Source of the DNA: Neoroseomonas lacus
GTDB lineage: Bacteria > Pseudomonadota > Alphaproteobacteria > Acetobacterales > Acetobacteraceae
Assembly: GCF_014644535.1 (NCBI RefSeq)
Contig: NZ_BMKW01000005.1
Span: 343,367-407,366 of the forward strand
Reading direction: 5' to 3'
Length of the DNA: 64,000 nt
Shown: one piece after another, positions 37,713 to 46,138 of the stretch
How positions within the stretch are numbered: the stretch's first letter is position 1
Layout of the letters: each line of letters starts with the position of its first letter
Program-made: the position numbers and the translations under genes
Notes under the pieces: generated by a model
Seen by the model: only the letters and a program-made list of their open reading frames with translations
Told to the model about the DNA's origin: nothing
The model's database searches: none

Positions 37713-39218
37713 ATGCTTCGGCCGAACACCCGCCAGGCGACCCGACCCGCTGCCATGCTAGCCGCTGCGTTGCTGGGTTTCGCGATCCTTCATCCGCTGC
37801 CGGCAATGGCGCAGCAACCGGCTGCGCCACCGGCGATGGAACTGGCCGATGCACTGTCGCAGCCAGCCATGGCGGTCGACACCGCGCTGGCGATCGAACT
37901 CGCCCCCGGCCAATCGGCCTTCATCCGCCTGCCCGACGGCGCCGGCGACCTGGTGGCCGAGACGCGCAACCTCACCGGTGATGCCGATACCGTCATGGCC
38001 CTGCTCGATTCGCAGGGTCGTGTGCTCGACGAGGATGATGATGGCGGGGAGGAGAACCTGTCCTCCCGCATCGAGATCGGCGCCGAGCAGCGCGGGCCGC
38101 TGTTCCTGCGCCTCGGCCTGCTCGAGGGCGGCGGTGGGCGTTTCGACCTGACGCTGGCCCAGGCGCCGGCGGCCGACCCCAAGGCGCCGGCGCGCACCCT
38201 CGCCGAGGCGGCGGGCCGCGCGCCGCTTGTCGTGGGTGAGCCGCAGCACGTCACGCTGCGCGGCCGGCAGGAGGCCTATTTCCGGATGCCGGCCAATGCG
38301 CCGGACCTGCTCGCCGTCACGCGCGGCCTCGCTGCCGGCACCGACACGGTGTTGACCCTGATGGATGCCAATGGGCGCGAACTCGGCAATGACGATGATG
38401 GCGGGGACGAGGAACTCGCCTCGCGCCTCGAAGTGCCCGGGGCGCAGCGGCGGCCGCTGTTCCTGCGTGCCGGGACGATGGGTGGCGGCAGTTTCGAGCT
38501 GGTCCTGCAGCCCGACACGGCGCCGCCCGGCCCCAGCTTCCCGCGCTCCCTGCGGGAGGCGATGGCGGCGCCGGCGCTGGCGGTCGGCCAGTCGGTGTCA
38601 CTGCGGCTGCGGCGCGGCCAGACTGCGGTGTTCGGCCTGCCGGAGGGTGACATCGCCGTCTTCACCCGCAATCTGCGTCGCGGCGCGGATACGGTGCTGA
38701 CGCTGCTCGACGCGCAGGGCCAGGAAGTCAGCGAAGATGACGATGGCGGCGGCGGCCTCGCCTCCCGCATCGAGATCGCCGCAGGGGATCCGCGGCCGGC
38801 CTTCGTCCGGGCGCGGGTGATCGGCGACGGGGCCGGCGAGTTCGACATCATGGTCGAGGCCGATACGGCCGGGCCGCCCACCTTCCCGACCTCGCTGCAG
38901 GCGGCACAGGCCGCGCCAATGCTGCAGCCCGGCGCGGCGGTGCCGATCCGGCTGCGGCGCGGCCAGTCGGCCTATTTCATGCTGCCACCTGGCGCGCATG
39001 TGGCGGCTACGCGGGAGTTGCGCGACGGGACGGATACGATCCTGGAACTGCTCGACGCCAATGGCCAGATGCTTGCCGAGGATGATGATGGCGGGGACGG
39101 GTTGGCCTCGCGCCTCGCGATAGACGGCACGAACAAGGGCGGCGCCTTCCTGCGCGCCGGGGTGCTCGGGGACGGCGCCGGTGCGTTCGAGCTGATCCTG
39201 CTGCCGTCGGGACGGTGA
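37713..39218 (+). CDS. Secreted four-repeat protein (PPC-like beta domains)
   Basis: A 501-residue exported protein: signal peptide 1-33 (LAAALLGFAILHPLPAMA), then four tandem domains of about 107-115 residues (about 45-152, 162-270, 279-385, 394-500). Each contains a G-x-D-T-V/I-x-x-L-x-D-x-x-G-x block followed by an acidic loop: DEDDDGG 106-112, GNDDDGG 225-231, SEDDDGG 340-346, AEDDDGG 455-461, then L-A/S-S-R. The pattern resembles bacterial pre-peptidase C-terminal (PPC/DVUA0089) beta-sandwich domains with Ca-binding loops, here without any peptidase. A periplasmic or surface binding role is inference. Confidence 0.88.
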   Translation: MLRPNTRQATRPAAMLAAALLGFAILHPLPAMAQQPAAPPAMELADALSQPAMAVDTALAIELAPGQSAFIRLPDGAGDLVAETRNLTGDADTVMALLDSQGRVLDEDDDGGEENLSSRIEIGAEQRGPLFLRLGLLEGGGGRFDLTLAQAPAADPKAPARTLAEAAGRAPLVVGEPQHVTLRGRQEAYFRMPANAPDLLAVTRGLAAGTDTVLTLMDANGRELGNDDDGGDEELASRLEVPGAQRRPLFLRAGTMGGGSFELVLQPDTAPPGPSFPRSLREAMAAPALAVGQSVSLRLRRGQTAVFGLPEGDIAVFTRNLRRGADTVLTLLDAQGQEVSEDDDGGGGLASRIEIAAGDPRPAFVRARVIGDGAGEFDIMVEADTAGPPTFPTSLQAAQAAPMLQPGAAVPIRLRRGQSAYFMLPPGAHVAATRELRDGTDTILELLDANGQMLAEDDDGGDGLASRLAIDGTNKGGAFLRAGVLGDGAGAFELILLPSGR

Positions 39219-39225
39219 CGTCGAG

Positions 39226-39247
39226 CCGGTCCGGGTCGCCGGACCGG
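39226..39247. terminator. Bidirectional terminator-like hairpin
   Basis: CCGGTCCGG-GTCG-CCGGACCGG, a perfect 9-bp stem between the convergent stops of the four-repeat gene and the lipocalin gene. No T-tract follows on either strand. Confidence 0.55.
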
Positions 39248-39249
39248 CG

Positions 39250-39783
39250 CTAACCGCCGGGCTGCGGCGTCCGCCGCAGGCGGTTGGTGTCGAAGCCTTC
39301 CCGGGCGGCGATCGCCACCGCCGCGGCGTAGTCGGCCGGCGTCATCTGCGGGGTGCGCGACAGGACCCACAGGTAGTCGCGCCCCGGTGCGCCCACCACC
39401 GCCCAGCGGTAGTCGGGGTCGAGCCCGATCACCCAGTAATCGCCGTAGAACGGCCAGAAGAACGACACCCGCAGCCTGTCATTGTCCGGCGCGGCGCTGT
39501 AGGCGACGCCTTCGGCGACGCGCGGCGCACCACCGGCCAGGCCGTTGCGGCAGCGGTTCACCACATCGATCCTGCCGTCCGGTCGCGCGGTGTAGGTCGC
39601 GGTCACATCGTCACAGCGCAGGCTGCCGCTGTCCTGGAACGAGGTCGGGAAGCGCGCCACCTCGTACCAAGTGCCGACATAGCGTTGCAGATCCACCGTG
39701 CCGACGGTGCGCGGCGTGGTCGGGCCGGGTTCGGTGACGCAGGCGCCGAGCAACAACGGCAGGGCCAGCAGAAGGTGACGCAT
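39250..39783 (-). CDS. Lipocalin-family outer-membrane lipoprotein (Blc-like)
   Basis: A 177-residue lipoprotein. The signal ends at LLGAC, so Cys15 would be lipidated. The GTWYEVARFP motif (36-45) is the lipocalin first strand; the FFWPFYGDYWVIGLDPDY and GAPGRDYLWVLSRTP segments and the late YAAAVAIAAREGFDTNRL helix match bacterial Blc. It binds lysophospholipids or other hydrophobic molecules at the outer membrane. The ATG lies one base after the stop of the upstream deacetylase gene, so both form an operon. Confidence 0.92.
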   Translation of the reverse strand: MRHLLLALPLLLGACVTEPGPTTPRTVGTVDLQRYVGTWYEVARFPTSFQDSGSLRCDDVTATYTARPDGRIDVVNRCRNGLAGGAPRVAEGVAYSAAPDNDRLRVSFFWPFYGDYWVIGLDPDYRWAVVGAPGRDYLWVLSRTPQMTPADYAAAVAIAAREGFDTNRLRRTPQPGG

Positions 39784-39784
39784 C

Positions 39785-40678
39785 TCAGCCTCCAGGGACC
39801 AGTCCGGCGGGCTGGGACCGGACATGGTCGAACACCGCGCCCGCGGTGGTGACCCAGACAACGGCGCGCCGCGCCGAAAGATGCATCAGCGCGCGCCGCA
39901 ACTGTCGCAGCCGATAAGGCTGGCCAACCAGGTACGGATGCAGCGCGATACCCATCACCTGCGGCCGGCCATCGGCGACCTGATGCAGGCGCTCCTCGAA
40001 ATCGTCGATGATCATGTCGGCGAACTGCGCCGCGCCATCCTTGCGCACGGCGATCGCCGGGATGTCGTTGACCTCCTGCGGGTAGGGAATGGCAAGGAGT
40101 CGGCCGGCGCGGGTGCGCATCCAGACCGGCGCGTCATCGACGCACCAGTTCAGCGTGTAGCCATAGCCCGACTCGACCAGTAGGTCGGGCGTGATGCGGC
40201 TCTCGGCGATCCAGGGCGAGAGCCAGCCGCGCGGCGCGGCGCCTTCGTGGCGCAGGATCGCGGCGGTGCTCTCGGCAATCAGGCTGCGTTCCTCGGGCTC
40301 CGGCAGGGTGGACTGGCGCTCGGAATTGGTCCGGCCATGGCCGGCGATCTCGTCGCCGCGGGCGCGATGCGCGGCGACCAGCCCCGGCGCGTAGTCATAC
40401 ATCGCGCTGTTCAGCAGCACCGTCGCCGGGAAGCCGGTCTCTTCCAGCAAGGCCAGCAAGCGCCACGCGCCGACGCGATTGCCATAGTCCCGCCAGGCGA
40501 AGTTCAGCACATCCGGCTGCGGCCCACCGGGGGCGAGTTCCGCGCCCAGCCCTTCCCCGAAGGCGAAATGCTCGAGATTGACGCCGAGATAGACCGCCAG
40601 CCGCGCCCCGCCCGGCCAAGCATAGGACGGCCGGTCCGGCCAGGCGTGGTAATCGTAGCGCCCATGGGTGATCAGCAT
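39785..40678 (-). CDS. Polysaccharide deacetylase family protein (PuuE/allantoinase-like)
   Basis: A 297-residue NodB-fold enzyme. N-terminal WPGGARLAVYLGVNLEHFAFGEG is the typical first strand of the PuuE-type subgroup; FPATVLLNSAMYDY and GDEIAGHGRTNSER (metal-region His) follow, and ALHPYLVGQPYRLRQLR is the C-terminal His motif. This subgroup includes metal-independent allantoinase and deacetylases of small molecules rather than chitin enzymes. First gene of a two-gene operon with the lipocalin. Substrate not determinable. Confidence 0.85.
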   Translation of the reverse strand: MLITHGRYDYHAWPDRPSYAWPGGARLAVYLGVNLEHFAFGEGLGAELAPGGPQPDVLNFAWRDYGNRVGAWRLLALLEETGFPATVLLNSAMYDYAPGLVAAHRARGDEIAGHGRTNSERQSTLPEPEERSLIAESTAAILRHEGAAPRGWLSPWIAESRITPDLLVESGYGYTLNWCVDDAPVWMRTRAGRLLAIPYPQEVNDIPAIAVRKDGAAQFADMIIDDFEERLHQVADGRPQVMGIALHPYLVGQPYRLRQLRRALMHLSARRAVVWVTTAGAVFDHVRSQPAGLVPGG

Positions 40679-40773
40679 CCGGGTCTCCCTTCCTGCCCAG
40701 CCGTGATGGGGCCGGTCCTGGGTTACCGCAAGCGTCCCGCCGGGCGTGATTTCGGCGCCAAGCGATCTCGGCT

Positions 40774-42462
40774 ATGCTGCACCCCATGGCGACCCCTTCG
40801 ACGGGCGCGGAAGCTGCTGCCGCGTCACTCCTGAAGCGGGAGGCGCGTTCCGAGCGTGCCCGCCTCATTCCTCCGGTCCTGCTCGGCCTTGGCATCGCTG
40901 CCTGCGGTATCGCGCAGGCCTTCCTGCTGGCGCGGCTGCTGGCGACCCTGCTCGGGCGGGGCGATGCCGGCTGGCCGGACCTCGCCGCGGCGGCCGCGCT
41001 GGCGTTGCTAATGGCCGCCCTCGGCATCGCCCAGGAACGCGCGCAGCTCGCCGCCGGGGAGGACGCGAAGGCTCGGCTGCGCGCCGCCGCCTTCGCCCGG
41101 TTGCTCGCCATCGGCCCCGCCGATGACCGCGCCGTGGGCGAGAAATCCGCCCTGGTCGTCGAACGTATCGAAGCGCTGGAGGGTTATTTCGCCCGCTGGC
41201 TGCCGGCAGCGATGCTCGCCATCCTCGCGCCGCTGATGGTCGCCGCCGCTGCCGCCGCCGCGGACCTGGTGAGCGGGCTGATCCTGCTCGGTGCCGGGCT
41301 GTTGGTGCCGGTGGTGCAGGCGCTGACCGGCATCGGCGCGGCGCAGGCGAGCCGGCGGCAATTTGCCGCCCTGCAACGCCTGTCGGGCCGCTTCCTTGAC
41401 CGCATGCGCGGCCTGCCGGTGCTCGTGCTGTTCAACCAGCAGCAGGCCGAGGCCTTGCGGCTCGGCACGGCGGCCGAGGAGCTTCGCCAGCGCACCATGC
41501 GGGTGCTGCGCGTCGCCTTCATCTCGGCCGGCGGGATGGAACTGATCATCGCCGCGACGCTGGCCTCGCTCGCCTATCACCACGGCGCGCTGGTGCGCGG
41601 CACGCATCCGACGCCGGTCACCGCGCTGTTCGCCCTGCTGCTGGTGCCGGCCTTCTTCGCGCCGCTGCGGGCCTTCTCGGCGGCCTATCACGAACAGCTT
41701 TCCGCCCGTGGCGCCGCGGCGGACCTCGCGCCGCTGCTCGATGCCCCGGAACCCGAAGGCCTGCTGCTCGAGGAAGTGCCGCCCAAGGTGACGGTCACCT
41801 TCCATGAGGTGGTCCTCACCTATGCGCCCGACCGACCGCCGGCCTTGGATGGCCTCGGTTTTCGGGTGCTGACCGGCGAAACGCTGTTGCTGACCGGCCC
41901 CTCGGGCTCGGGCAAGACCAGCGTGCTACGCCTGCTGATGGGCTTCCGCCGGCCCGACAGCGGGCGCATCGCCATCAATGGCCGTGACGCGACCCTACTC
42001 AAGCCGGCCGAATTGCGCCGGCTGTCCTCCTATGTCGGCCAGCGCGCCTTCATCTTCCGCGGCTCGATCCGCGACAATATCCGCTTCGCCCGGCCCGACG
42101 CCGATGACACGGCGATCGAGACGGCCGCCCGCGCCGCCCAGGTGATGGAATTTGCCGCCGCCCTGCCGCAGGGCCTCGACACGCAGGTGGGTGAGGGCGG
42201 CTTCGGCCTGTCCGGGGGCCAGGCGCAGCGCGTGGCCGTGGCGCGCGCCTTCCTGCGCGACACGCCGCTGGTGCTGCTGGACGAGCCGACCGCGCATCTC
42301 GACCCGGGCACCGAGGCGATCGTGTTCGAGGCGGTGCGCCGCCTGTGTGTCGGCCGCACCGCGATCGTCGCGACGCATGCCCGTGCGGCGCGCAACATCT
42401 TCGGGCAGGTCCTGGAATTGCAGGCCGGCCGCGCGGGCCCGGCACGGATGGCAGGCGAGTGA
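40774..42462 (+). CDS. cydD: ABC transporter, CydD component (cysteine/glutathione exporter)
   Basis: A 562-residue permease-ATPase fusion: six membrane helices in residues 25-300, then the ATPase with Walker A GPSGSGKT 375-382, signature LSGGQ 479-483 and a downstream LVLLDEPTAHLD Walker B. Matches CydD in length and in the FDRMRGLPVLVLFNQQQAEA cytoplasmic segment. With CydC it exports cysteine and glutathione to the periplasm, needed for cytochrome bd and cytochrome c maturation. Met at 40774 or 40786. The stop shares one base with the cydC start (TGATG). No cydAB genes are in the window. Confidence 0.93.
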   Translation: MLHPMATPSTGAEAAAASLLKREARSERARLIPPVLLGLGIAACGIAQAFLLARLLATLLGRGDAGWPDLAAAAALALLMAALGIAQERAQLAAGEDAKARLRAAAFARLLAIGPADDRAVGEKSALVVERIEALEGYFARWLPAAMLAILAPLMVAAAAAAADLVSGLILLGAGLLVPVVQALTGIGAAQASRRQFAALQRLSGRFLDRMRGLPVLVLFNQQQAEALRLGTAAEELRQRTMRVLRVAFISAGGMELIIAATLASLAYHHGALVRGTHPTPVTALFALLLVPAFFAPLRAFSAAYHEQLSARGAAADLAPLLDAPEPEGLLLEEVPPKVTVTFHEVVLTYAPDRPPALDGLGFRVLTGETLLLTGPSGSGKTSVLRLLMGFRRPDSGRIAINGRDATLLKPAELRRLSSYVGQRAFIFRGSIRDNIRFARPDADDTAIETAARAAQVMEFAAALPQGLDTQVGEGGFGLSGGQAQRVAVARAFLRDTPLVLLDEPTAHLDPGTEAIVFEAVRRLCVGRTAIVATHARAARNIFGQVLELQAGRAGPARMAGE

Positions 42463-44132
42463 TGCGGCGCGATGTGATGCGGGTCCTCGGCCTGTGGCGC
42501 GGCCATGCCGGCTGGTTGCTGGCCGGTGTCGCCGTGGCGGTGGTCTCGGCCCTGGCGGGAGTGGCGCTGCTGGTGCTGGCGGCGCGGGTGATCTCAGGCG
42601 CGGTGGCGCAGGGGCAAGGTGGCGCCGTGGCGCTGACCGGCTTCGGCTTCACCGCGCTGCTGTGGCTGCGGCCGGTGATGCTGTTTCGGCCGGTGGCGCG
42701 CTACCTCGAACGGCTGGTCACGCATGAGGCGACCTTCCGCGCCCTGGCGATGATGCGCGTGTGGTTCTTCACCCGCCTCGCCCAGCGCCTGCCGGCTGGG
42801 CTCGGGCTGCGCCGCGCGGGGGATCTGCTGGGCCGGCTGGTGGCGGATGTCGAGGCGTTGGACGGGCTCTATCTCCGCGTCATCGTGCCGGGGGCGGCGT
42901 CGCTCGCCGTGGTGCTGACCCTCGCGCTGATGGTGGGTGCGGCGCAGCCGGGGCTTGCCGCCATCCTCGCCTTGCCGCTCGCGGCCGCCTTGGCCTTGCC
43001 AGTGCTGCTCGCCCCCGCGGCGGCGCGCGCCGGCACCCATGTGGCCGAGGCGCAGGGCGCGCTGCGCAGCGCCGTGGTCGAACCCCTCACCGGGCTGGAG
43101 GACACGCTGGCCGCCAATGGCGAGGCACTGGCCGGGCGGCGCGTCGCCGCCGAGGGCGGGGCGCTGGCCCGGGCGCAGTCGGCGTTGGCGCGGCGTGCCG
43201 CCTGGGGCGGGGCGATGGGCTCGCTGCTGACGCAGGTCGCGCTGCTCGGTTCGGTGGCCTGGGCGCTGTCGACGCGGGAGCAGGCGCTGGCGGTGGGGTT
43301 GATGGCCATTTTCCTGGCGATCGCCGCGGCCGAGGCACTTGGGCTGATGCCGCGGGCCGGCGCCGCGCTGGCTGCCGCCGCCGCCGCCGCGCATCGGCTG
43401 TTCGAGGCCGCCGACACGCCCGAACCCGTGCCTGACCCCGCTGTGCCGGCCGCACCGCCGAAAGGGCATGCGCTACGCTTGTCGGGCGTGACCTTCGCCT
43501 GGGCGCCGGATCGACCGGCGGTGTTTGACGGGCTCGACCTCGATGTGCCGGAAGGGGCGCGCATCGCGCTGCTGGGGCCGTCGGGGACAGGCAAATCCAC
43601 CCTGGCGGCGCTGCTGCTGAAATTCGCCGCGCCGCAGGCGGGGCTGATCACCCTTGGCGGGGTCGAAATCGCGACGTTGGCCGCATCTGAACTGCGCCGC
43701 CGCGTCGCTTGGCTGACCCAGGATGCCCGGCTGTTCGACGACACCATCGCGGCGAATCTGCGGCTCGCGGCACCCGAGGCCAGTGATGCGGCGCTGTGGC
43801 AGGCGCTCGACCGCGCCCAGGTCGGCGATGTGGTGCGCGGCCTGCCGGAAGGGTTGGAGACGGTCTGCGGCGAGGCCGGTGGCCGCTTCTCGGGTGGTCA
43901 GACGCGGCGCATCGCGCTGGCGCGAACGCTGCTGTCTCCCGCGCCGGTGCTGATCCTCGATGAGCCGGCGGCGGGGCTGGATGCCGATACCGAGCGAGCC
44001 TTCCTGGCTACGCTGGACGAGGCGACAGCGGGGCGGACGGTGATCCTGATCCTGCACCGGCTGATCGGTGTCGAACGGCCGACCCGCATCCTCCGCCTGG
44101 TCGGCGGCCGGGCGATCCCGGCCACCGGATGA
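42462..44132 (+). CDS. cydC: ABC transporter, CydC component
   Basis: A 556-residue partner of CydD with the same layout: six membrane segments to about residue 310, Walker A GPSGTGKS 372-379 and a C-terminal Walker B LILDEPAAGLD; the signature is RFSGGQTRRIALART. The heterodimer transports thiols. The start ATG 42462 shares its A with the cydD stop, so translation is coupled. The 3' end lies six bases from the convergent Hsp20 stop, with no room for a separate terminator. Confidence 0.92.
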   Translation: MRRDVMRVLGLWRGHAGWLLAGVAVAVVSALAGVALLVLAARVISGAVAQGQGGAVALTGFGFTALLWLRPVMLFRPVARYLERLVTHEATFRALAMMRVWFFTRLAQRLPAGLGLRRAGDLLGRLVADVEALDGLYLRVIVPGAASLAVVLTLALMVGAAQPGLAAILALPLAAALALPVLLAPAAARAGTHVAEAQGALRSAVVEPLTGLEDTLAANGEALAGRRVAAEGGALARAQSALARRAAWGGAMGSLLTQVALLGSVAWALSTREQALAVGLMAIFLAIAAAEALGLMPRAGAALAAAAAAAHRLFEAADTPEPVPDPAVPAAPPKGHALRLSGVTFAWAPDRPAVFDGLDLDVPEGARIALLGPSGTGKSTLAALLLKFAAPQAGLITLGGVEIATLAASELRRRVAWLTQDARLFDDTIAANLRLAAPEASDAALWQALDRAQVGDVVRGLPEGLETVCGEAGGRFSGGQTRRIALARTLLSPAPVLILDEPAAGLDADTERAFLATLDEATAGRTVILILHRLIGVERPTRILRLVGGRAIPATG

Positions 44133-44138
44133 GGCCGT

Positions 44139-44612
44139 TCAGGCCGGCGGCGCGCCGTTTCCGCTGATCGGGATACGGTTGACCGAAGGCGCTGCTTCCG
44201 GCGGCCGTGGCAGCGTCACGGTCAGAACACCCTTGTCGAAGCCCGCATGCGCCTTGGCCGGGTCTGCGGCCCAGGGTAACCGAAGGCTGCGGCGGAAGCT
44301 GCCATAGGAGCGTTCGGAAAGGTGGACGCCTGCCTTTTCCTCAACCTTCTCCTGCTGTTTCTGCCCGGAGAGCGTCAGCAGATCCCCTTCCAGGGAAACC
44401 TCCACATCCTTCTCGTCAATGCCGGGCAACTCGGCGGTGACGACGAGGCCCTGGTCGGTTTCCTTCATCTCGACGGATGGGGCGAAACTGGCGAGCGGCG
44501 CCGATGCTGCACCGCCGAACATTTGATCGAAGACCCGGTTCACCTCGCGCTGTAACGTTGTCAGCGCATCGGACGAAGATTCGGAACGGAACATGGGAAG
44601 ACGAGGCAACAT
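44139..44612 (-). CDS. Hsp20/alpha-crystallin family small heat-shock protein
   Basis: A 157-residue chaperone. The alpha-crystallin domain runs from about residue 45 to 140 (VEMKETDQGLVVTAELPGIDEKDVEVSLEGDLLTLSG; SYGSFRRSLRLPWAADP; GVLTVTLPRP). The N-terminal part MLPRLPMFRSESSSDALTTL is short. Small heat-shock proteins hold unfolding proteins for refolding by DnaK. ATG 44612 follows a strong AAGGAGGGA ribosome site, with a TGGCCC/GGGCCA hairpin in the leader. A heat-shock promoter was looked for but not found clearly. Confidence 0.94.
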   Translation of the reverse strand: MLPRLPMFRSESSSDALTTLQREVNRVFDQMFGGAASAPLASFAPSVEMKETDQGLVVTAELPGIDEKDVEVSLEGDLLTLSGQKQQEKVEEKAGVHLSERSYGSFRRSLRLPWAADPAKAHAGFDKGVLTVTLPRPPEAAPSVNRIPISGNGAPPA

Positions 44613-44708
44613 GGTTCTCTCCCTCCTTGTCACCTGGCCCGTCGGGGCCATTGAAACCTCGTCTAACCTGTCCGCCCAACCTGCGCCTTGCCATGGATCA
44701 AGCCCCGC

Positions 44709-45668
44709 ATGACTGCGCCTATCACCATGCGGCCGAAGTCGCTCGACCCGGCCAAGTTCCGCGACCCCGTCGTGACGGCGAAGGGGGAAACGCGCGCGAG
44801 CGTGGGTCTGGCCGGCCTGCGGACGCTGTGGGTCAATACCGGCACGCTGTGCAACATCACCTGCCGCAACTGCTACATCGACAGCAGCCCGACCAATGAT
44901 GCGCTGGCCTATTTCACCCTGGGCGACTTGGTGGCCTATCTGGACGAGGCCGCCGCGCTCGGCGCGCCGCTGACGGAGGTTGGCTTCACCGGCGGCGAGC
45001 CCTTCCTGAACCGCGACCTGCCGGCGATGCTGCGGGAGGTATTGCGGCGCGGACTGTCGGCCCTGGTGCTGACCAATGCGATGAAGCCGATGATGAACCA
45101 TGCTGCGGCGTTGTCCGTTCTCCAGGCGGAATTCGGCGCGCGGCTGACCATGCGGGTGTCGCTCGACCATTTCGAGCCGGCCTTGCACGACATCGAACGC
45201 GGCGATGGCGCCTACGCCAGGACGATGGAGGGCCTCGCCTGGCTGGCGCGGCAGGGGTTCACCATCCATGTCGCGGGACGGCTCGCCTTCGGCGATGACG
45301 GGGAGGCGGCGATGCGGGCCGGCTATGCGGCCCTGTTCGCCGCGCGCGGCATCCCGGTGGATGCTGGCGACCCGGTCGCGCTGATGCTGTTCCCCGAGAT
45401 GGATGCCGAGACCGATGTGCCGGAAATCACGACGGCCTGCTGGGGTATCCTGCGCAAGTCGCCCGACAGCCTGATGTGCGCCTCGGCGCGCATGGTGGTG
45501 AAGCGGCGCGGCTCGGCCGGGCCGGCGGTGCTGGCCTGCACGCTGCTGCCTTACGATCCGCAGTTCGAGTTGGGGGCGACCTTGGCCGAGGCATCGCGGC
45601 CGGTGGCGCTGAACCACCCGCATTGCGCGACCTTCTGCGTGCTCGGCGGCGCGGCCTGTTCACGATGA
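44709..45668 (+). CDS. Radical SAM protein with Cys-rich C-terminus
   Basis: About 319 residues. CNITCRNC at 48-55 is the CxxxCxxC motif for the radical-SAM [4Fe-4S] cluster, and FTGGEPFLNRDLP (about 90-102) is the GGE motif that binds SAM. Several C-terminal cysteines (CWGILRK, CASARM, CTLLPY, HCATFCVLGGAACSR) suggest an additional SPASM/twitch-like cluster. The reaction is not identifiable; relatives act on peptides or cofactors. Met at 44688 is an alternative start. No precursor peptide gene was seen next to it. Confidence 0.85.
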   Translation: MTAPITMRPKSLDPAKFRDPVVTAKGETRASVGLAGLRTLWVNTGTLCNITCRNCYIDSSPTNDALAYFTLGDLVAYLDEAAALGAPLTEVGFTGGEPFLNRDLPAMLREVLRRGLSALVLTNAMKPMMNHAAALSVLQAEFGARLTMRVSLDHFEPALHDIERGDGAYARTMEGLAWLARQGFTIHVAGRLAFGDDGEAAMRAGYAALFAARGIPVDAGDPVALMLFPEMDAETDVPEITTACWGILRKSPDSLMCASARMVVKRRGSAGPAVLACTLLPYDPQFELGATLAEASRPVALNHPHCATFCVLGGAACSR

Positions 45669-45754
45669 TCGTGCGATTCCCCTCGCGCGGGAGTTGACGG
45701 GCTGCCGGGCTTCGCGCGACCAAGGGGGCAATCCAACCCCGGAGTCGTTCCAAG

Positions 45755-46138
45755 ATGCGCCGCCGCACTCTCTTCGCTGCCGCCCCGATCCTGCTGGCCG
45801 CCGCCTGCACGAGCGCACCGCCGCCGCTGCCGCCGATCGCCGTCTTCTTCACCGCCGATAGCGCGACGCTGGAACCCGAGGCGCTGGAAGTGGTGGCCGG
45901 TGCCGCGCAGCGTGCCAAGGCGACCACCGGGCCGGTGCTGGTGCTGGGCTTCGCCGGGCCTGCCGGCGGCGTCGCCTACAACGTCGCGCTGTCCGAAGCG
46001 CGCGCGCAGCAGGTCAGCGACCAGCTGGTGCGCAACGGTGTGGCGCGCGAGCGCATCCGTATCATCCCGCGCGGCCCGGTGCCGTTCGAGTCCATCGCGA
46101 CCGAGAGCCGACGCGTCGAGATCCGTATCGACGGTTGA
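45755..46138 (+). CDS. OmpA-family peptidoglycan-binding lipoprotein
   Basis: A 127-residue lipoprotein: lipobox LLAAAC with Cys18, then a short proline linker and an OmpA-type C-terminal domain ([44 protein letters not shown]). This domain binds peptidoglycan and anchors the outer membrane. It is shorter than Pal, close to a bare OmpA domain, and lacks one DxxxxxR-type ligand pattern at the usual place. Its stop overlaps recQ (TGATG). Confidence 0.86.
   Translation: MRRRTLFAAAPILLAAACTSAPPPLPPIAVFFTADSATLEPEALEVVAGAAQRAKATTGPVLVLGFAGPAGGVAYNVALSEARAQQVSDQLVRNGVARERIRIIPRGPVPFESIATESRRVEIRIDG

Noticed and set aside
44613..44708. RpoH promoter or ROSE thermometer before the Hsp20 gene
   Set aside because: A CTTGAT hexamer exists on the minus strand, but no matching -10 box at proper distance and no ROSE-type U(U/C)GCU pairing with the ribosome site was found.
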